Part shown: positions 26,539 to 35,812 of the stretch, one piece after another
Layout of the letters: each line of letters starts with the position of its first letter
Position numbering within the stretch: the stretch's first letter is position 1
Assembly: GCF_016775705.1 (NCBI RefSeq)
Contig: NZ_CP068760.1
Span: 3,658,001-3,722,000, forward strand
Source: Chryseobacterium cucumeris
GTDB lineage: Bacteria; Bacteroidota; Bacteroidia; Flavobacteriales; Weeksellaceae
Length of the DNA stretch: 64,000 nucleotides
Direction: 5' to 3'
Program-made: the position numbers and the translations under genes
The notes under the pieces: model-generated
Databases searched by the model: none
What the model saw: only the letters and a program-made list of their open reading frames with translations
What the model was told of the DNA's origin: nothing

Positions 26539-27585
26539 ATGAAAGATGTAAAAATAGCATTCAGAAAACCGATATTTCCTGTTTCAGAAGCATTACAACA
26601 ATATTTGGAAAAATATAACAGAACGACCAAGATTAAGTTTCTGTATGAAGATCTTTTAAGGTTCAGCGACAGTGTAAGAATTCTGGATAAAGATGGCAAA
26701 GATACTTTGTGGCTTGGGGTACTGTATTCTGAATATGAGTTTAAAGAAATAGAGGCCAATTTAAATAAAATCTATACCCTCCTTCATTCTGATGGAGATA
26801 TTGCTACTTTACCTTATCTGAAAGTTGATACGATCGACTTTTGTACGTTCGGAAATTCTAAACCTTTTCGTATTCGGGTGAGAAATATACTTAACGATAA
26901 TTACACCTATTTTTATATTAAACAGGCAGATGCTTCCCGAATATTCGGGCTGGAACTTGAAGATCTGCTTTCCCCCAACCGAATAAACTTTCTGGTTTAC
27001 AAAAACACTTTGATCGAGGAACATATTTTAGGAATTCCCGGAGACGTTTTTATACAGAAACATTTATCCAACTGCTCCGAACTTGAAAAAGCACAGATTT
27101 CCAAAGAATTTGTGAAATTCAATGAGCGTTGCCTTATTGGACTCCTTGGTGATATGCGTTCTTATAATTATGTGGTGATTCCGATACACGATTTTGATCA
27201 GGTTATTTACAGAATCCGTCCTATCGATTTTGATCAGCAAACATATGAGGGAAATCTGAAAGTTTATCTTCCACAGTATTTCAAAGAAAATAATCAAATG
27301 GTGAATATGGTATTGGAAAAGCTGAAGCCAAGTTCCATAGAACAATACCGCAAAGAAGTACGTTCACAAATTGTAAAAAGAGTAACGAGCAGTCAAAACA
27401 GATTTGATGAACTTATTTCTATTATGAAAAAAGACAATCTTGCACCGGAAGCCAATGTCAGAGAACTAAGAACAGCTTTACAAAAACTCACCTATGATGT
27501 TAATTTCAAATATTGTAAAACCATGGGAGATATTATAGAAACCGGAATAAAGTTTGTGCTCCGGAACTATAAGAAAGAATATTAA
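26539..27585 (+). CDS. T6SS-adjacent protein with kinase-like residue pattern
   Basis: A 348-residue cytoplasmic protein, no signal or membrane segment, which I do not recognise by family name. The residue layout resembles kinase-like folds of the APH/HipA kind. A lysine in YFYIKQ (K128) could bind ATP. GDMRSYN (D205, N210) matches a catalytic-loop DxxxxN, and IDFDQ (D230) a metal-binding DF(D/G). The C-terminal third is basic and helical. The ATG at 26539 is preferred over an in-frame GTG at 26527 since the -7 box lies so close. Divergent from tssB, ending at a shared terminator. Phosphorylation is a known control mode for other T6SSs; the link here is inference. Confidence 0.55.
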   Translation: MKDVKIAFRKPIFPVSEALQQYLEKYNRTTKIKFLYEDLLRFSDSVRILDKDGKDTLWLGVLYSEYEFKEIEANLNKIYTLLHSDGDIATLPYLKVDTIDFCTFGNSKPFRIRVRNILNDNYTYFYIKQADASRIFGLELEDLLSPNRINFLVYKNTLIEEHILGIPGDVFIQKHLSNCSELEKAQISKEFVKFNERCLIGLLGDMRSYNYVVIPIHDFDQVIYRIRPIDFDQQTYEGNLKVYLPQYFKENNQMVNMVLEKLKPSSIEQYRKEVRSQIVKRVTSSQNRFDELISIMKKDNLAPEANVRELRTALQKLTYDVNFKYCKTMGDIIETGIKFVLRNYKKEY

Positions 27586-27586
27586 A

Positions 27587-27622
27587 AAGAGAATCCGCCT
27601 CAAGTGAGGCGGATTCTTTCTT
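27587..27622. terminator. Bidirectional terminator
   Basis: GAATCCGCCTCA and TGAGGCGGATTC form a perfect 12-bp stem with a two-base centre. A-rich sequence on one side and TTTCTT on the other let it serve both converging genes. Confidence 0.88.
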
Positions 27623-27643
27623 GTCTAACAATTTAAGGTAAAA

Positions 27644-29740
27644 TTACCAGATTTTTATTCTGTCCTGAGGAGCTTTATACATTTTGTCTCCCGGTTTGAT
27701 ATCAAATGCTTTAATGAATGAGTCCTGATTGACCAACGGACCAAATGCCCTGAACATTCCCGGAGAGTGAGGATCGGTTTTCACCTGGTTGATCATATAC
27801 TGATCGGTAGCTTTCGTTCTCCAAACCGTTGCCCAGCTCATGAAAAATCTCTGATCCTGAGTGAATCCGCTGATCTTTCCAGGGTTTCCTTTATCTTTTA
27901 AGTACATCTGAAGGGCATCATAAGCCACTGCCACTCCACCTAAGTCACCAATGTTTTCACCACTTGTAAATTTACCGTTCACGAAGCTTCCTTTTACAGG
28001 TTCGTAAGCACTGTACTGAGCAGCTAACTGGCCTACTTTTGCATCAAAATTTTTACGGTCTGCATCCGTCCACCAGTTATTCAGGTTACCGTCTCCATCG
28101 AAACGGGAACCGCTGTCGTCAAATCCGTGAGAAATTTCGTGACCGATTACGGCTCCGATTCCTCCGAAGTTCACTGCAGCATCCGCTTTAGGATTGTAGA
28201 AAGGAGGCTGAAGAATGGCTGCTGGGAATACAATTTCGTTGTTTGATCCGCTGTAGTAAGCATTTACAGTTTGTGGAGACATTCCCCATTCTGTTTTATC
28301 AACCGGTTTTCCTACTTTATCTAAGCTTCTCTGATATTGCCATGCAGCAACATTCTGAAGGTTTGAATAAAGCGTAGCTCCTTCTTTTGGAGATTCTACT
28401 TTCAATTGTGTATAATCTTTCCATTTGTCAGGGTAAGCTATTTTTACGGTAAACTTGGATAATTTTTCCTGAGCTTTCACTTTGGTTTCAGGAGACATCC
28501 AGTCTATGTTTGCGATGTGGGTTTTGAATGATTTTAAAAGGTAATCAATATACGTTTCCATCTGCTTTTTAGCTTCTGGAGTGAAGTATTTGTCTACATA
28601 AAGTTTTCCGAAAGCTTCACCAAGAACACCATTGACAAGGGTAAGCCCTCTTTTGTTCATCGGGCGCTGTTCTTTTTGTCCCTGTAAATATTTGGCATAG
28701 AAATCGAATCTGATCTGCTCTAAATTGTCATCCAGGTTGCTTGCGTTTCCATTGATGATATGGTATTTCAGATAGTCTTTCAGCAGAGGAAGGTTTTTCT
28801 GGGTAATGAACTGATCCATATTCTGGTAGTATTTCAGTTCTCCGATGATCACTCTGTCTGTGTTTACACCTGCATCTTTCAGGTATTTGGCAAGATCAAC
28901 GTTTTTCACAAGACCTGATAATTCAGATACATTTTTAGGGTTGTATCTTAAGTTGGCATCTCTGTTCTGCTCAAGTGTCAGCAAGTAATTGGCAAGCTGT
29001 TTTTCAAAGTCTACCACATTATGTGCAGCCTGAGTTGTATTTTTATATCCTAAAACTCCGAATAACTTTCCAACATACGTCTGATATTCGGCCAGTGTTT
29101 TTGTATTGGCATCATTTACTTTCTGGTAATAATCTCTTCCCAAACCAAGATCCGGACCACCAAGATACACCGCATTCATCTTGGAATTCTTCATATCAGC
29201 ACCTACTCTCCATCCGTAGAAAGAATTATCTCCTAATCTTGTAGCTTCCAAAAGGTATTTCTGAAGATCAGCAAGAGTCTTAATAGCATCTATTTTGGCA
29301 AGATCAGCTTTAATTGGTGCCAGACCTTCCGTATTTCTTTTATTTGTATCCATAAAAGAAGCGTAAAGATTCTGGATTTTCTGCCCTTCTGATCCTGCAG
29401 GGTATGATTCTGTAAGGATTTTGTTCAAAATATCTAATGAAGCATCATCTACATTTTCTCTCAAGGCATTGAAAGAACCCCAGTTGGCTTTATCGGAAGG
29501 AATCTGAGTCGTTTTCACCCAGTTTCCGTTCACATAGCTAAAAAAGTCATCCTGTGGACGGACACTTGTATCCATATACGATAAATTAATTCCCTCTTCT
29601 TTTGCTTCTTCTTTTACCGGTTCGGCTACTTTTGCCGTAGCTTCAGTTTTATTCTCTGTCCCTGCAGTCTTAGCTGTACCACACGAATTAAGAAATACAA
29701 TACCTGAAAGGGCAAGTATTCCAATATTTAGCTTTTTCAT
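27644..29740 (-). CDS. M13 family metallopeptidase (neprilysin/PepO type), lipoprotein
   Basis: A 698-residue zinc endopeptidase with lipobox VFLNSC, so membrane-anchored. The zinc motif HEISH lies in GGIGAVIGHEISHGFDDSG (near residue 530), the third ligand in ENIGDLGG, and the substrate-binding segment NAYYSGSNNEIVFPAAILQP precedes them. The C terminus DRIKIW and FRAFGPLVNQDSFIKAF are typical of M13. It degrades oligopeptides in the periplasm. It has about the same architecture as the next gene upstream (30098-32155), clearly a tandem paralogue. Confidence 0.93.
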   Translation of the reverse strand: MKKLNIGILALSGIVFLNSCGTAKTAGTENKTEATAKVAEPVKEEAKEEGINLSYMDTSVRPQDDFFSYVNGNWVKTTQIPSDKANWGSFNALRENVDDASLDILNKILTESYPAGSEGQKIQNLYASFMDTNKRNTEGLAPIKADLAKIDAIKTLADLQKYLLEATRLGDNSFYGWRVGADMKNSKMNAVYLGGPDLGLGRDYYQKVNDANTKTLAEYQTYVGKLFGVLGYKNTTQAAHNVVDFEKQLANYLLTLEQNRDANLRYNPKNVSELSGLVKNVDLAKYLKDAGVNTDRVIIGELKYYQNMDQFITQKNLPLLKDYLKYHIINGNASNLDDNLEQIRFDFYAKYLQGQKEQRPMNKRGLTLVNGVLGEAFGKLYVDKYFTPEAKKQMETYIDYLLKSFKTHIANIDWMSPETKVKAQEKLSKFTVKIAYPDKWKDYTQLKVESPKEGATLYSNLQNVAAWQYQRSLDKVGKPVDKTEWGMSPQTVNAYYSGSNNEIVFPAAILQPPFYNPKADAAVNFGGIGAVIGHEISHGFDDSGSRFDGDGNLNNWWTDADRKNFDAKVGQLAAQYSAYEPVKGSFVNGKFTSGENIGDLGGVAVAYDALQMYLKDKGNPGKISGFTQDQRFFMSWATVWRTKATDQYMINQVKTDPHSPGMFRAFGPLVNQDSFIKAFDIKPGDKMYKAPQDRIKIW

Positions 29741-29869
29741 TAAAGATAATTTTTGATTTTACACAAACTTATCAAATATACAAACTTTAATGATATGTAG
29801 TGAATGATAATTAATATATGGTGAAAAGCGAAAAATTCAATGTTTAATGTTTAATGTTATTAGGTATAG

Positions 29870-29952
29870 AACCACCCCGTCAAAAATTCTTTGAATTTTT
29901 GCCACCCCTCCGTGGGAGGGGAATGATGGGAGCCGTTATTGTAACGATTGTC
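29870..29952. repeat. ACCACCCCGTC double-hairpin repeat, copy 1
   Basis: Begins ACCACCCCGTC, then hairpin CAAAAATTC-TTT-GAATTTTTG, then CCCCTCC-GTG-GGAGGGG, then AGCCGTTATTGTAACGATTG. Copies lie at 43363-43440 and 47578-47658. It sits in the 357-base gap between the two M13 genes. Confidence 0.85.
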
Positions 29953-29963
29953 CCTTCGATTAC

Positions 29964-30060
29964 TTATTACTTATTATTTATCACCTATTTTCCCTAATCC
30001 CTAAAACCTGCTACCTACCATCTGCTACCTGCTACCTACCATCTATCACCTGCTACCTAA
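29964..30060. repeat. CTACCT-rich low-complexity tract, copy 1
   Basis: Imperfect tandem units around CTACCTACCATCT/CTGCTACCT, ending CTGCTACCTAAAAAAACAAAA before a terminator. A shorter copy with the same ending is at 47671-47728. Both stand downstream of an ACCACCCCGTC element. Confidence 0.75.
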
Positions 30061-30065
30061 AAAAA

Positions 30066-30092
30066 CAAAACCGCCCATTGCTGAGCGGTTGT
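30066..30092 (-). terminator. Terminator of the second M13 gene
   Basis: On the minus strand AACCGCTCAGCAATGGGCGGTT is a stem-loop followed by TTGTTTTTTT. Confidence 0.8.
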
Positions 30093-30097
30093 TATTT

Positions 30098-32155
30098 TTA
30101 CCAGATTTTGATTCTGTCTTCCGGAGCTTTGTATAATTTGTCTCCTTTTTTCACATCAAATGCTTTATAGAAAGCGTCAACGTTGATTAGCGGACCGAAG
30201 CTTCTGAAGTATCCAGGAGAATGCGGGTCAGTTTTCACCTGATTCACCATATATTTCTCACTTGATAATGTTCTCCAAACGGTTGCCCAGCTTAGGAAGA
30301 ATCTCTGATCCTGAGTAAATCCGCTGATTTTTCCTGGGTTTCCTTTGTCTTTTAAATACATCTGAAGAGCGTCATAAGCGATGTTTACACCTCCTAAGTC
30401 AGCGATATTTTCACCGTTTGTGAAAGTACCGTTTACAAAAGTTCCTTTTACAGGCTCGTATTTGTCATACTGAGAAGCAAGAGCTTTGGTTGCTTTTTCG
30501 AAGTTGGCTTTATCTTCCGGAGTCCACCAGTCTACTAAGTTACCGTCTGCATCGAACTGTGCACCTGAATCATCAAATCCGTGGCTCATTTCGTGACCGA
30601 TAACTGCACCGATACCTCCGAAGTTTACAGCAGCATCAGCTTTAGGGTTAAAGAATGGCGGCTGAAGGATTGCAGCAGGGAATACAATCTCATTATTTAC
30701 CGGGTTATAATATGCATTTACAGTCTGTGGAGTCATTCCCCATTCTGTTTTATCCACCGGCTTGCCAATTTTAGCTAAATCTTTATTGTATTGCCATTCG
30801 GTAATGTTCTGAAGGTTCTGATATAGGTTTCCTCCCTTAGCTTCAGAAACGATATTTAATTTTGAATAGTCTTTCCATTTATCCGGATAAGCAACTTTTA
30901 CAGTGAACTTGTTCAGCTTCTGCATTGCTTTTTCCTTAGTGGTAGAAGACATCCATGCTAAGTTATTGATATGAACTGCGAAACTCTTCTTTAAATAGTC
31001 AATCAGTTCTACCATCTGAGCTTTTGCTTCAGCAGGGAAATATTTCTCAACATATAGTTTTCCGAAAGCTTCTCCCAAAGTACCGTTGATCAATTCAAAC
31101 CCTCTCTTGTTAAGAGCTCTCTGTTCCTGCTGGCCTCTAAGGTATTTGCCATAGAAAGCAAACTTCATATTTCCTAAGTTTTCGCTTAAGTAAGAAGCAC
31201 TTCCGTGGATCATATGGAATTTAAGATAATCTTTGATCACAGGAAGGTCCTGAGCATTGATCAATTTATCAAAATTCTTATAGAATCCTAATTCGCTGAT
31301 AATGACCTTATCCGTATTTACTCCTACTTTTTTAAGGTAACCTGGGATGTCTACTCCTTTCACCAATGCTGAAAGTTCAGCCATTGTTTTAGGATTGTAC
31401 TGAAGTGTATTGTCACGGCTCTGTTCATTTGTCAGATAGGTATTTGCAACACTTTTTTCAAAGTTTACAATACCTTTTGCAGCCTCATCAGCATTTTTAT
31501 ATCCTAATTCTTTTAGCATTGAAGCTACATATTTCTGATATTCAGCAATAGCTTCTGTATTTTTTTCGTTTACTTTCTGATAGTAGTCTCTTCCTAAACC
31601 TAAAGTGGCATTTCCTAAATAAACGGCGTTCATTTTAGAATCTTTAAGATCTGCATCCACTCCCCATCCGTAAAGAATGTTCTCTCCTTCTTTCGTTACA
31701 GAAGTAAGGTAGTTCTGAAGATCAGCCATATTTTTAATAGCATCAATCTTATTCAGATTTTCCTGGATTGGTTTGATTCCGTCTGCATTTCTTTTCTCCA
31801 TGTTCATGTATGTAGCATACAGATCCTGGATCTTTTTCCCTTCACTTCCGTCAGCAAATTTATCTTTCAGAAGAGAGTTCAGGATGGTCATGGAATTGTT
31901 ATCCGTATCCTCCGCCAGTTTGTTGAAGCTTCCCCATGTTGGTTTGTCAGATGGAATTTTGGCTGTTTTCATCCATGTTCCACTCACATAGTTGTAAAAG
32001 TCATCCTGAGGACGTACAGAAGTGTCCATCAGGCTAAGGTCTAAGCCTTTATCTGTGTTATTCACTGCTACTTTAGCAGCTTTTGCTTGTGCGCTCATAG
32101 TCGTCTGAGTACAGATCCCTGCTATTAAAAACAAAGAAAGCGTTATTTTTTTCAT
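30098..32155 (-). CDS. M13 family metallopeptidase, Sec-exported paralogue
   Basis: A 685-residue paralogue of the 27644-29740 protein. It has a Sec-type signal (LSLFLIAGICTQTTMSAQA) with no lipobox cysteine, so it is released to the periplasm or processed further. The zinc motif is HEMSH in GHEMSHGFDDSGAQF (near residue 523), the third ligand in ENIADLGG. Both paralogues keep SLMDTSVRPQDDF or a near match at the start of the mature protein. A -7-like box TAAATTTG (minus strand, 32216-32223) precedes it. A duplication that gave two cellular locations is the likely history. Confidence 0.93.
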   Translation of the reverse strand: MKKITLSLFLIAGICTQTTMSAQAKAAKVAVNNTDKGLDLSLMDTSVRPQDDFYNYVSGTWMKTAKIPSDKPTWGSFNKLAEDTDNNSMTILNSLLKDKFADGSEGKKIQDLYATYMNMEKRNADGIKPIQENLNKIDAIKNMADLQNYLTSVTKEGENILYGWGVDADLKDSKMNAVYLGNATLGLGRDYYQKVNEKNTEAIAEYQKYVASMLKELGYKNADEAAKGIVNFEKSVANTYLTNEQSRDNTLQYNPKTMAELSALVKGVDIPGYLKKVGVNTDKVIISELGFYKNFDKLINAQDLPVIKDYLKFHMIHGSASYLSENLGNMKFAFYGKYLRGQQEQRALNKRGFELINGTLGEAFGKLYVEKYFPAEAKAQMVELIDYLKKSFAVHINNLAWMSSTTKEKAMQKLNKFTVKVAYPDKWKDYSKLNIVSEAKGGNLYQNLQNITEWQYNKDLAKIGKPVDKTEWGMTPQTVNAYYNPVNNEIVFPAAILQPPFFNPKADAAVNFGGIGAVIGHEMSHGFDDSGAQFDADGNLVDWWTPEDKANFEKATKALASQYDKYEPVKGTFVNGTFTNGENIADLGGVNIAYDALQMYLKDKGNPGKISGFTQDQRFFLSWATVWRTLSSEKYMVNQVKTDPHSPGYFRSFGPLINVDAFYKAFDVKKGDKLYKAPEDRIKIW

Positions 32156-32248
32156 TATGATAACAATTTATAGAATATGTATGATTTATTTTGAATTTGT
32201 TACTTTTTATAAAAACAAATTTAAATAAATAACATGAAAGCTTCTTAA

Positions 32249-32312
32249 GTGGGAAGTTGGGAGCAGGAAGCTGTGATGAAAATCCGGAACTTCCAGCCTC
32301 ATTCTTCCTTCC
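32249..32312. repeat. GGAAG-rich imperfect inverted repeat
   Basis: GGGAAGTTGGGAGCAGGAAG is partly matched by a pyrimidine-rich complement (TTCCAGCCTC ... CTTCCTTCCTGC) on the same strand, giving a long imperfect hairpin after the stop of the 32326 gene. It may slow or end transcription. Confidence 0.4.
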
Positions 32313-32325
32313 TGCCTTTATTATA

Positions 32326-35300
32326 TCATGAAGTTGCTATCTCCTGTACATTTCCAGTTCTTTTCAGAACTCCCCAGGACTGCATTTCGCCTTTCAGTGC
32401 TTTTCTTAAACTTTTAAATAATACAATATACATCAGCCATCTATACCCGAATCTCTGTGGAATGATATACAGCAGATTGGTTAATTTTTCCCGCTGCATG
32501 ATGAATGCCACTAAAGCCAGGGAAGCATCTACCAAAAGGAAGATCAGATAATAGGTGAATATTTTGTCTCCGTTTCCGGACAGAATTCCAAAGAACATAA
32601 TCACATCTGCCATCGGCGAGAAAAATGGGATGATGTATTGGAATAATAAAATATTCGGCATCGCCCAAAGTCCCAATCCTTTATATCTGGGGTTAAGGAA
32701 AGTCTGTCTCTGTTTCCAGAACATCTGCATGATTCCGTAGGTCCATCGGAAACGTTGTTTTAAAAACTGATTGGCGGTTTCCGGAGCTTCTGTGACGGCA
32801 ATTGCTCTGTTCTCGTTAGCCACCGTATATCCGGCTTTTAAAATTTTTACGGTAATATCACAATCTTCCGCCAGGGTATCGGATGAATAGCCTCCCGTTT
32901 CAATAACCACAGCTCTTTTAAATGCCCCGATAGCACCCGGAATTACAGTAATGCCATTTATGTGAGCATACGCCAGTCTGTCGAAGTTCTGACTCGTTGT
33001 ATATTCTATAGCCTGCCATTTGGTAAGCCAGTTGACTCTGTTTCCGACTTTCACATTTCCTGCAACAGCTGCTATTTTTTCTTCAGGGCTTGAATTTAAA
33101 AACCTTGCAATCAGATATTTTACGGCATCCTGCTGCAGTTTGGTATCTGCATCAATACATACTACATATTCGGCATCGGTCTGTGATATTCCGAAATTTA
33201 AAGCAGTTGCTTTTCCACCGTTTCTTTTGGTGAAAATTTTCAGCTTCAGATGATCAGGAAATGCAGCTTTTGCTTTTTCATAAGTAGAATCTTTACTTCC
33301 GTCATCTACCATAATGATGTCAAAGTTAGGATACGTCTGTTTCAATAAGTTATGCAGGGAAGACACAATATTCACTTCTTCATTATAAGCAGGAACTATG
33401 ATGGAAACTTTCGGATAAGATTTCAGAACCGGAAGCTCGCCCAGCTTTCTTTCTTTGTTTCTTTCTTTAAAAGCCCAGTATGCCATCAGCAATAATCTGA
33501 TCAATCCTAATACAATGAAAATAGTAAATAATGCCACGAGAAAATGACTTACTCCATAGATAATGGTAGCCAAAACAAGGTTCAGCTGCATGATGTAATA
33601 TGACTTCGTTTTAGGTACTTCAGGCATCAGTTCACTTCTGCTTTTGTGTAAGATATTGGTCAGGTTCGTAAAATGATAACCCTGTTTCTGAAGGGTCGGA
33701 ATCAGAATCTTTAAAGCTTTTACCGTTTCTTCTCTGGTATCTCCTCCTGCATCGTGAAGAAGAATGATATTCCCTCTCTCCTGTTTGATTCCGGCTAATA
33801 CCCTTTTTACAATTTCATCTGCTTTTATTCCCGGCTGCCAGTCTTCAGGATCTATATTTTCTCCAATATCAAGATAATTCTGCTGTCTGGCCAAAGCTAC
33901 CGGAATAATCTCTTCCGAAGTGGTAGGTTCAGAGTCTGCGTTGTATGGTGCTCTGAACAGGATTGTACTGTGTCCCGTCACACACTCTATAAGCAAACGG
34001 GTAAGTTTCATTTCAAGCAAAGCTCTTTCCGGACTTACTTTTGCAACATTTTCATGGGTAAAGGTGTGATTTCCTATTTCATGTCCTTCTCTATAAATTC
34101 TTTTCACAAGCGGAAGGTTTTTTTCTGCATTTAAGCCTACCAAAAAGAAAGCGGCCGGAACATGATATCTTGACAATACATCCAAAACCTGCGGTGTATA
34201 GATTTCATCCGGACCATCATCAAAGGTAAGCACGAGTTCTTTCTGAGGAGCACTGCCATATTTCTTCACTTCATAAGAACTTGGATAGGTAACATAGTTT
34301 TCGTCTGTGATAATTTTCTCTTTCGGATCAACTTCCAATGCAATTTTTCCGTCATGAGGCGTATTCAGGACATCCAGCACTTCCCCGTCTCCAATGTAAT
34401 CCACCATGGTCTGCCCTTTTACATTTTCCAATGTTTTTAAGTTCAGTTTGGATAGCCCTGCAAACGTAAGATCTTTATCATAGAAGTTCCATACTCTGCT
34501 GTCTTCACTTCCCAGTCTCCAGAGTGCAGTTCCTGCCAAAGGATATTCTGAAGAGAAACGCATTGTATTGAAGATAGAAGCCGCATCATTGAAAAATACA
34601 GTGTGGGTAAGATTTTTGGAATCCGTATAAGAATAATTTAAATTAAACGTATTGTCATTAAAATCTATAACCGCTTTACTGGCACTGGCTTTCGTAATTG
34701 CCTGCATATAAGTAACAGAAGTATTGTCATCCGGATTAGAGCTCCAGTCATAGCCATAAGCTCCAAGGCCCAGAATTATTTTTTGCGGGGAAGTTTGTTT
34801 TACAATTTTTCCTGTCTGCTGTTCGATCCATTTCTGAGAAGACACCGGACCGGCATCGCTTCCTGCAGAGTATTCATCATAAGCCATCAGCACAAAATAA
34901 TCTACATAAGGATTCAGTCCTGGAATATTGTAATCATCATTGTCCGTCATGATATCCATGGTAACCAGTAACTGGTTTTTTCTGAAAGTCTCTGAAAGCT
35001 CTTTCATAAAAGCAATCAGATTTTCATCAGAATTCAGGTTCATATCTTCAAAGTCAATATTAATTCCTTTGAAGTGGTATTTTTTACATTGCTGAGTGAT
35101 TTTTTGGATCAGATGAGTTCTTTTCTGAGGATCGTTAAGAACTTTTATCAGTCCTTCCGAGCGGAATTCTCTGTCAAAGTTATTACTCAGCATCGGCATG
35201 GCAGCCACACCTGTTCTTTTGATCACTTTATAGCCTTCCGGATCTACATTGGTTTTCAGATCTCCGGTTTTAGGATCAAGGAAAAACCATTCGGGGAAAA

Positions 35301-35724
35301 CAAGATTCACGTGTCTGATATTTCTTTTCAGAGACATCAGAGACTGAGGATCCCAGGCTACATAAAATGCAGAACGGATTCCTCCCGGAAACTGAGCCCA
35401 GTTTCTGTTCTGATTTTTATATCTTTCTGCTCTTGCTTTCTCAATCTTGTCGAGATTGGTGTGAATTGTTTTTTCAGAAATAAAGCTTCTGAAACCTTTA
35501 TATTCTTTAGAAATTTTATTCTCCTGAAGGTAAGGTTTATTGGCTGTAATTACTGCTTTATAATCTTCTTTAAAAGGAATTTTAGGACTTTTGTCCAGAG
35601 TCATCATCAGACCTAAAGCAAGAAGAAGCAGTACTCCTATAAAAATAAAGACACGGCTTCCCCATTGCACACTTTTCCAGCGTTTTTTGCTGCTGGTCTG
35701 AAAAATCTGTTTGGAATTTTCCAC
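32326..35724 (-). CDS. Fusion protein: GH18-like domain, NodB polysaccharide deacetylase, GT2 glycosyltransferase
   Basis: A 1132-residue membrane protein with three catalytic-type modules. After one N-terminal helix (VFIFIGVLLLLALGLMMTL) comes a GH18-like TIM barrel with INIDFEDMN (near residue 223, acid-base glutamate kept) and VDYFVLMAYDE. Next is a NodB deacetylase (LTFDDGPDE near 500, GHEIGNHTFTHE, FRAPYNAD). Last, after membrane helices, a processive GT2 domain with SIIVPAYNEE (near 775), DAD in CIDADTK, EDCDITVK and QRFRW (near 987), then further helices. Processive GT2 enzymes make beta-linked polymers such as poly-N-acetylglucosamine or chitin. A coupled deacetylase suggests a partly deacetylated product. 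The exact polymer is unknown. Confidence 0.9.
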   Translation of the reverse strand: MENSKQIFQTSSKKRWKSVQWGSRVFIFIGVLLLLALGLMMTLDKSPKIPFKEDYKAVITANKPYLQENKISKEYKGFRSFISEKTIHTNLDKIEKARAERYKNQNRNWAQFPGGIRSAFYVAWDPQSLMSLKRNIRHVNLVFPEWFFLDPKTGDLKTNVDPEGYKVIKRTGVAAMPMLSNNFDREFRSEGLIKVLNDPQKRTHLIQKITQQCKKYHFKGINIDFEDMNLNSDENLIAFMKELSETFRKNQLLVTMDIMTDNDDYNIPGLNPYVDYFVLMAYDEYSAGSDAGPVSSQKWIEQQTGKIVKQTSPQKIILGLGAYGYDWSSNPDDNTSVTYMQAITKASASKAVIDFNDNTFNLNYSYTDSKNLTHTVFFNDAASIFNTMRFSSEYPLAGTALWRLGSEDSRVWNFYDKDLTFAGLSKLNLKTLENVKGQTMVDYIGDGEVLDVLNTPHDGKIALEVDPKEKIITDENYVTYPSSYEVKKYGSAPQKELVLTFDDGPDEIYTPQVLDVLSRYHVPAAFFLVGLNAEKNLPLVKRIYREGHEIGNHTFTHENVAKVSPERALLEMKLTRLLIECVTGHSTILFRAPYNADSEPTTSEEIIPVALARQQNYLDIGENIDPEDWQPGIKADEIVKRVLAGIKQERGNIILLHDAGGDTREETVKALKILIPTLQKQGYHFTNLTNILHKSRSELMPEVPKTKSYYIMQLNLVLATIIYGVSHFLVALFTIFIVLGLIRLLLMAYWAFKERNKERKLGELPVLKSYPKVSIIVPAYNEEVNIVSSLHNLLKQTYPNFDIIMVDDGSKDSTYEKAKAAFPDHLKLKIFTKRNGGKATALNFGISQTDAEYVVCIDADTKLQQDAVKYLIARFLNSSPEEKIAAVAGNVKVGNRVNWLTKWQAIEYTTSQNFDRLAYAHINGITVIPGAIGAFKRAVVIETGGYSSDTLAEDCDITVKILKAGYTVANENRAIAVTEAPETANQFLKQRFRWTYGIMQMFWKQRQTFLNPRYKGLGLWAMPNILLFQYIIPFFSPMADVIMFFGILSGNGDKIFTYYLIFLLVDASLALVAFIMQREKLTNLLYIIPQRFGYRWLMYIVLFKSLRKALKGEMQSWGVLKRTGNVQEIATS

Positions 35725-35812
35725 GATTTTGAAATTTATTGAATGGCTTTCAAAAAGCGTGAAAAACTGTATAAAAATTAATTAAAAAAAAATTAAAAAA
35801 ACAATCCTCTAT

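Noticed and set aside
29964..30060. Regular CTACCT units considered as a CRISPR array
   Set aside because: Units are short, variable and contiguous without spacers of constant length; no cas genes in the window.
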